In this document: piece after piece, positions 60,335-64,000 of the stretch
Numbering within the stretch: position 1 is the first letter of the stretch
Layout: each line of letters begins with the position of its first letter
Source: Pedobacter panaciterrae
Lineage (GTDB): Bacteria > Bacteroidota > Bacteroidia > Sphingobacteriales > Sphingobacteriaceae
Assembly: GCF_013204795.1 (NCBI RefSeq)
Contig: NZ_JABMKW010000018.1
Location: 558,001-622,000, forward strand
Reading direction: 5' to 3'
Length of the DNA: 64,000 nucleotides
Made by a program: the position numbers and the translations under genes
Notes under the pieces: generated by a model
Databases searched by the model: none
Seen by the model: the letters and a program-made list of their open reading frames with translations, nothing else
Told to the model about the DNA's origin: nothing

Positions 60335-61432
60335 ATGAGGTTAGCGATTTTAATAAAGCATCTGGAAGAATTTGCTCCATTGAATTATCAGGAAGATTAT
60401 GATAATTCTGGATTACTTATCGGAAATGCTGATCAGGAAATACACGGGGCGCTTGTTGCCCTCGATTGCACGGAGGCCATTGTAGATGAGGCCATTGCTC
60501 AGAACTGTAATTTGATCATCACCCATCATCCTATCGTTTTTAAGGGGCTCAAAAAGCTTACCGGGAAAAACTATGTTGAACGGGTTGTACTAAAAGCGAT
60601 AAGGCATAATATTGCGCTTTATGCTATTCATACAAACCTAGACCATGTAAAATATGGTGTTAACGGGGTGATCAGTCAGCGGTTGGGGCTAAAAAATATT
60701 AAGATTTTAAGTCCGAAAACATCGTTATTAAAAAAATTGGTGACATTTTGTCCGACTGCTCAGGCTGCTGCAGTACGATCAGCTTTGTTTGAGGCAGGCG
60801 CTGGCGGTATTGGTAATTACAGTGAATGTAGCTTTAATGCAGAAGGCACAGGAACATTTAGGGCCGGAGAAGACACTAATGCCTTTGTTGGCGAGAAGGG
60901 TGTTCGGCACCATGAGTCAGAAGTAAGGATAGAAACGGTTTTTTTGGTTCAGGATGAGAGAAAAGTGCTTCTGGCCTTGTTTGAAAACCATCCTTATGAG
61001 GAGGTTGCCTATGATATTTATCCTTTGGGAAATAGATTGGATACTGTAGGTGCCGGAATGGTTGGCTGGCTGGAACACGAAATGGACGGAAAAGACTTTC
61101 TTCATTTAGTTAAAGACAGAATGGATGCCGAGGTAATAAGACATACTAAATTGCTGCCTAAAAGGATTAAAAAGGTGGCTGTTTGTGGTGGATCGGGAAG
61201 TTTTTTGCTTAAAGATGCCATTGCAGCCGGTGCCGACGCTTTTGTAACCGCAGATTTTAAATATCATGAGTTTTTTGATGCCGATGAAAAATTGGTTATC
61301 GCTGATATCGGACACTTTGAAAGTGAACAATTTACATCTAATTTGTTGATAGATATTATTCAAGAAAAATTTCCTAACTTTGCAATCCGTTTAACGGAGC
61401 ATAACACAAACCCCATAAATTATTTCATTTAA
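60335..61432 (+). CDS. Nif3-like dinuclear metal-centre protein
   Basis: The ATG at 60335 (MRLAILIKHLEEFAPLNYQE) fits the conserved start of the family; the frame extends to a GTG at 60311. The 365-residue product has Nif3 metal ligands in ITHHPIVFKGLK, IHTNLDHV and, late, ADIGHFESEQ, with the family's extra PII-like domain in the middle. Related to GTP cyclohydrolase 1 type 2 by name only; true activity unclear. It shares one base with the zinc-ribbon gene. Confidence 0.93.
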   Translation: MRLAILIKHLEEFAPLNYQEDYDNSGLLIGNADQEIHGALVALDCTEAIVDEAIAQNCNLIITHHPIVFKGLKKLTGKNYVERVVLKAIRHNIALYAIHTNLDHVKYGVNGVISQRLGLKNIKILSPKTSLLKKLVTFCPTAQAAAVRSALFEAGAGGIGNYSECSFNAEGTGTFRAGEDTNAFVGEKGVRHHESEVRIETVFLVQDERKVLLALFENHPYEEVAYDIYPLGNRLDTVGAGMVGWLEHEMDGKDFLHLVKDRMDAEVIRHTKLLPKRIKKVAVCGGSGSFLLKDAIAAGADAFVTADFKYHEFFDADEKLVIADIGHFESEQFTSNLLIDIIQEKFPNFAIRLTEHNTNPINYFI

Positions 61433-62175
61433 TGGAACAAACTGTAGAGCAAAAGCTAAAAGCTTTATACGAATTACAAACTCTTCATACTAAGATCGAT
61501 AAAATACGTCAGATACGTGGTGAATTGCCAATGGAAGTGGCTGACCTTGAAGATGAGGTTGAAGGACTGGAAACACGTATACAAAAATTCAAAAGTGAAT
61601 TGGATGATACTGAAGACGCCATTGTAACGCGTAAAAATATGATTAAGGAAGCTCAAGGCCTGATCAAAAAATACGAGACCCAATTAAAAGATGTTAAAAA
61701 CAATCGTGAATATGATGCTTTAACTAAGGAGGTTGAGATCCAGACGCTTGAGATTCAGGTTTGCGAGAAAAAGATCAGAGAGTTTGGTTTTGATATCACT
61801 CAAAAAACTGAAGTTTACGAAAAAGCACTTGCTGATTTAGAGTCGAGAAGAAAAGATCTTGATATCAAAAAAGGAGAGTTGCAAACAATTACTGCTGAAA
61901 CTGAAAAAGAAGAGCAGTCGTTAAGTAAAAAAGCTGAAAAAGCTGAAACTCAAATTGAAGACAGACTTTTAACTGCATATAAGAGATTAAGAGGAAATGC
62001 TAATAACGGCCTTGCTGTTGTTACTATCGACCGTGATTCATGTTCAGGTTGTTTTAACCAGATTCCTCCTCAGCGTCAATTAGATATCCGTCAACGCAAG
62101 AAAATCATTGTTTGCGAGCATTGTGGAAGGATTTTAGTTGATGAGGCACTTACTCAGGAAGAGTTACCGGCATAA
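61432..62175 (+). CDS. Coiled-coil protein with C4 zinc ribbon
   Basis: A 247-residue protein: a long antiparallel coiled coil (about 1-190) and a C-terminal zinc ribbon with CSGC and CEHC (residues about 203-235) of the zf-RING_7 type. Proteins of this plan are found beside Nif3-like genes in many phyla, which is the case here (one-base overlap). Function not established; nucleic-acid binding is often proposed. Confidence 0.9.
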   Translation: MEQTVEQKLKALYELQTLHTKIDKIRQIRGELPMEVADLEDEVEGLETRIQKFKSELDDTEDAIVTRKNMIKEAQGLIKKYETQLKDVKNNREYDALTKEVEIQTLEIQVCEKKIREFGFDITQKTEVYEKALADLESRRKDLDIKKGELQTITAETEKEEQSLSKKAEKAETQIEDRLLTAYKRLRGNANNGLAVVTIDRDSCSGCFNQIPPQRQLDIRQRKKIIVCEHCGRILVDEALTQEELPA

Positions 62176-62182
62176 CACGTGC

Positions 62183-62267
62183 CGTCATTCTGAATTTATT
62201 TCAGAATCCCTCTTGAGTATGTTTTTGAATAGCCCCTGCTAGATTCTGAAATAAATTCAGAATGACG
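62183..62267. repeat. REP-like palindrome E, 26-bp perfect arms
   Basis: Arms 62183-62208 and 62242-62267 are perfectly complementary around a 33-base loop. Outer ends CGTCATTCTGAATTTATTTC share the CGTCAT start with the other palindromes, but the rest is a different subtype. Begins 7 bases after the zinc-ribbon gene. Confidence 0.8.
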
Positions 62268-62272
62268 AGAGA

Positions 62273-62316
62273 AAAAAAGAAGGTGTATCATTATCATATG
62301 ATACACCTTCTTTTTT
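62273..62316. terminator. Bidirectional terminator after the zinc-ribbon gene
   Basis: AAAAAAGAAGGTGTATCA pairs with TGATACACCTTCTTTTTT (18 bp, 8-base loop), ending in T runs on both strands. It directly follows the palindrome at 62183. Confidence 0.88.
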
Positions 62317-62374
62317 GTGGAAGAATTTTTGCTTGCAGCAAAGCATTAAGATTTAGTTAATCCTTGCCTTAGTT

Positions 62375-63883
62375 ATGAATATGATTTCCGGTTCTGTATA
62401 TAAATGTGTGCTGATTGTTTTTTTGTTGCTTTCGCCAACAGCTATTTATGCAAATTTCGACTTTAATGCCAATTGCTTAAAAGCCTACCAGAACATATTT
62501 GAGCTTAAGCTGAGCACCGCCAGACAGCTGATTGCTGCTGAGAAGAAGATTCATCCTGACAATGGGTTGGTTCCTTTACTGGAAAACTATGTTGATTATT
62601 TTTATTTGCTTACCACGGAAAGCAAGACGGAATTTGACAAGTTAAAAGAAAATAAATCTACACGGTTAGACCAAATCGCTGATGGTGATAAGTCATCACC
62701 ATACTATTTATATGCGCAGGCCGAGATAAACTTACAATGGGCTTTAATTAGGGGGCGATACGGTGAATACTTTACTGCCGCAAGGGAAATTAAAAAGGCC
62801 AATGGCTTATTACAGGATAACAACAAGAAATTTCCGGCATTTACATTAAACGCAAAAGGGCTAGGCCTGATCAATGCTTTTTTGGGTAACCTGCCAGATG
62901 GAATTTTGAAGAGCACACTTTCTACGTTCGGTATAAAAGGGAATCTTCAAAGCGGAATAGCAATGCTCGATAAGTTGTCGGAAAGCCTGCCCAAATCTAA
63001 ATTTGAGCCATTCTATGAAGAAGTGGTGTTCTATTACGTATTTGTGCTGAATGATATCGCACATAGCCCTTCGGCCTACAGCAAAACAATGAAATACACC
63101 TCCAGAATTGCAGAGAGTAGTCTGTTAAAAACATATTTGCAGGCATTGGTGTGCTCAAAGAACGGCCACAATGATGAGGCCATCAGTATTTTAAATAACA
63201 GACCAACAGGTGCGGAGTATCAATCTTTTCCTTATCTGGAGTTTTTGCTGGGTTCTGCAAAGCTCAATAAACTTGACTATTCATCTGGACAGAACTTTGT
63301 CCGTTTTTTGCAGCTTAATAAAGGGGCTAATTACATTAAAGACGCAAACCTGCACTTAGGCTGGGTCTCGCTACTAAAAGGCGATACGGAGGCTTATACT
63401 GCGTTTATGAACAAGGTTAAGTCGGCAGGCTATACTTATCAGGAAAAGGATAAGCAGGCGCTTAATGAAGCGGGCGAATCAATACCAAATAAAGAGCTTT
63501 TAAAAGCAAGGCTGTTGTTTGATGGCGGCTATTACAATAAAGCACTGGAGGAGCTAAAAGACAGCAAAGGGGATAGTTTTGCCTCTGCCAGGGATAAAAC
63601 GGAATACTATTATCGTCTGGGGCGTATAAATGATGAGCTTGGAAAGTACGATATAGCGCTTACCAGCTATCAGAATGCCATTAATAAAGGAAAAAACCTG
63701 AAGTACTATTTTGCAGCAAATTCTGCATTGCAGATTGGTAAGATTTACGAAAAGAAAGCAAACTTCTCAAAGGCTAAAGCTTTTTTCAATGTTGCCATTC
63801 AAATGAAAAACCACGATTATGAAAGCAGCATTGAGACGCAGGCAAAGGCCGGTATCAAAAGAATTGATAAAAATGCTGACTAA
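62375..63883 (+). CDS. Secreted TPR-repeat protein
   Basis: A 502-residue protein with a signal peptide (to about residue 26, ...PTAIYA). Helical repeats occupy the whole length; TPR-like units are clearest near the C-terminus (EYYYRLGRINDELGKYDIAL, then ALQIGKIYEKKANFSKAKAF). No enzyme motif. Probably a periplasmic scaffold. It is convergent with the truncated gene at the right edge. Confidence 0.8.
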   Translation: MNMISGSVYKCVLIVFLLLSPTAIYANFDFNANCLKAYQNIFELKLSTARQLIAAEKKIHPDNGLVPLLENYVDYFYLLTTESKTEFDKLKENKSTRLDQIADGDKSSPYYLYAQAEINLQWALIRGRYGEYFTAAREIKKANGLLQDNNKKFPAFTLNAKGLGLINAFLGNLPDGILKSTLSTFGIKGNLQSGIAMLDKLSESLPKSKFEPFYEEVVFYYVFVLNDIAHSPSAYSKTMKYTSRIAESSLLKTYLQALVCSKNGHNDEAISILNNRPTGAEYQSFPYLEFLLGSAKLNKLDYSSGQNFVRFLQLNKGANYIKDANLHLGWVSLLKGDTEAYTAFMNKVKSAGYTYQEKDKQALNEAGESIPNKELLKARLLFDGGYYNKALEELKDSKGDSFASARDKTEYYYRLGRINDELGKYDIALTSYQNAINKGKNLKYYFAANSALQIGKIYEKKANFSKAKAFFNVAIQMKNHDYESSIETQAKAGIKRIDKNAD

Positions 63884-63892
63884 AACTATAGC

Positions 63893-64000
63893 TTAAAAAC
63901 GATAAACAAAAGCATTGATGTGCATGCCTGCCCCTACAGAGGCAAATACAGCGTAATCACCTTTCTTTACTTTATAGCCTTCTACCTTTTCTTTTAGAAC
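63893..64000 (-). CDS. C-terminal end of a FabH-like 3-oxoacyl-ACP synthase III (cut by window)
   Basis: Only the last 35 codons are in the window. They read GYKVKKGDYAVFASVGAGMH and end INAFVYRF, the C-terminal strand and glycine-rich turn of ketoacyl synthase III (FabH and relatives). The catalytic Cys, His and Asn lie beyond the edge, so it could be FabH proper or a specialised KASIII. The gene runs leftwards and converges on the TPR gene. Confidence 0.65.
   Translation of the reverse strand, partial: VLKEKVEGYKVKKGDYAVFASVGAGMHINAFVYRF

Noticed and set aside
1..64000. CRISPR arrays, prophage, insertion sequences, tRNA or rRNA genes
   Set aside because: I found no regularly spaced repeats of the right size, no transposase, integrase or phage structural genes, and no cloverleaf-like sequence in the gaps. 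The gaps are short and accounted for.

Overview
The window is a stretch of chromosomal core genome from a member of the Bacteroidota, most likely Sphingobacteriaceae and close to Pedobacter. The evidence is the low G+C composition, Bacteroidota-type promoters (TTG/TTTG, 19-20 bases, TAnnTTTG) upstream of the peroxiredoxin, efp and lpxD genes, the fused lpxC-fabZ gene, a PorX-type response regulator fused to an alkaline-phosphatase domain, and Bacteroidota families such as DUF4175 and SbsA-Ig lipoproteins. I see no phage, insertion sequence, CRISPR array, rRNA or tRNA.

Layout. 1-2.1 kb: truncated ECF sigma factor, an SMR (Gdx/SugE-like) exporter with a Crp/Fnr regulator, and a small membrane protein. 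2.2-6.8 kb: a TetR-TolC-HlyD-EmrB tripartite efflux operon with a 26-bp palindromic operator. 7-11 kb: PEP carboxylase, then a peroxiredoxin-thioredoxin-small protein operon. 11-15 kb: a secreted flavoprotein-like protein, ALDH3, a YgiD dioxygenase and YceI. 15.4-19.6 kb: cyclophilin, exonuclease III, hutI and hutG in one chain, with a 5-formyl-THF cyclo-ligase overlapping hutG tail to tail. 19.7-25.6 kb (minus): efp, an orphan ABC ATPase, lpxA, lpxC-fabZ, lpxD and an HD hydrolase. 25.7-29.7 kb: porX, tsaE, ald and a VanX-like dipeptidase. 29.7-34.4 kb: PBP4-type DD-peptidase divergent from a two-lobed aspartic protease with PDZ plus an orphan lipoprotein, a cold-shock protein and a GDPD. 34.5-42.4 kb: DUF4175, ybeY, an ABC-F protein and mnmG, the last preceded by two parS-like sites. 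42.5-52.7 kb: Ig-like lipoprotein, gamma carbonic anhydrase, divergent nadB/nadA, thiL, rmuC, a DAO-type oxidoreductase, a YugP-type protease and apaG. 52.7-64 kb: dusB, a CPBP protease, a DUF2007 protein and cdsA, then DUF3820, mfd, DUF2752 and TM2 proteins, a Nif3-like protein with a C4 zinc-ribbon protein, a TPR protein, and the end of a FabH-like gene.

The genes are mostly housekeeping: lipid A and fatty acid synthesis, NAD and thiamine cofactors, tRNA modification (tsaE, mnmG, dusB), transcription-coupled repair, peptidoglycan turnover, drug efflux and histidine breakdown. The observations most worth a second look are: an EF-P whose loop tip carries Asn instead of the usual Lys/Arg; paired parS-like sites at mnmG; lpxD and mfd start codons only 4 bases behind a -7 promoter box, suggesting leaderless mRNAs; a family of five palindromes with CGTCAT/ATGACG ends; the aspartic protease-PDZ/lipoprotein pair; and a run of gene pairs converging with no space between them.
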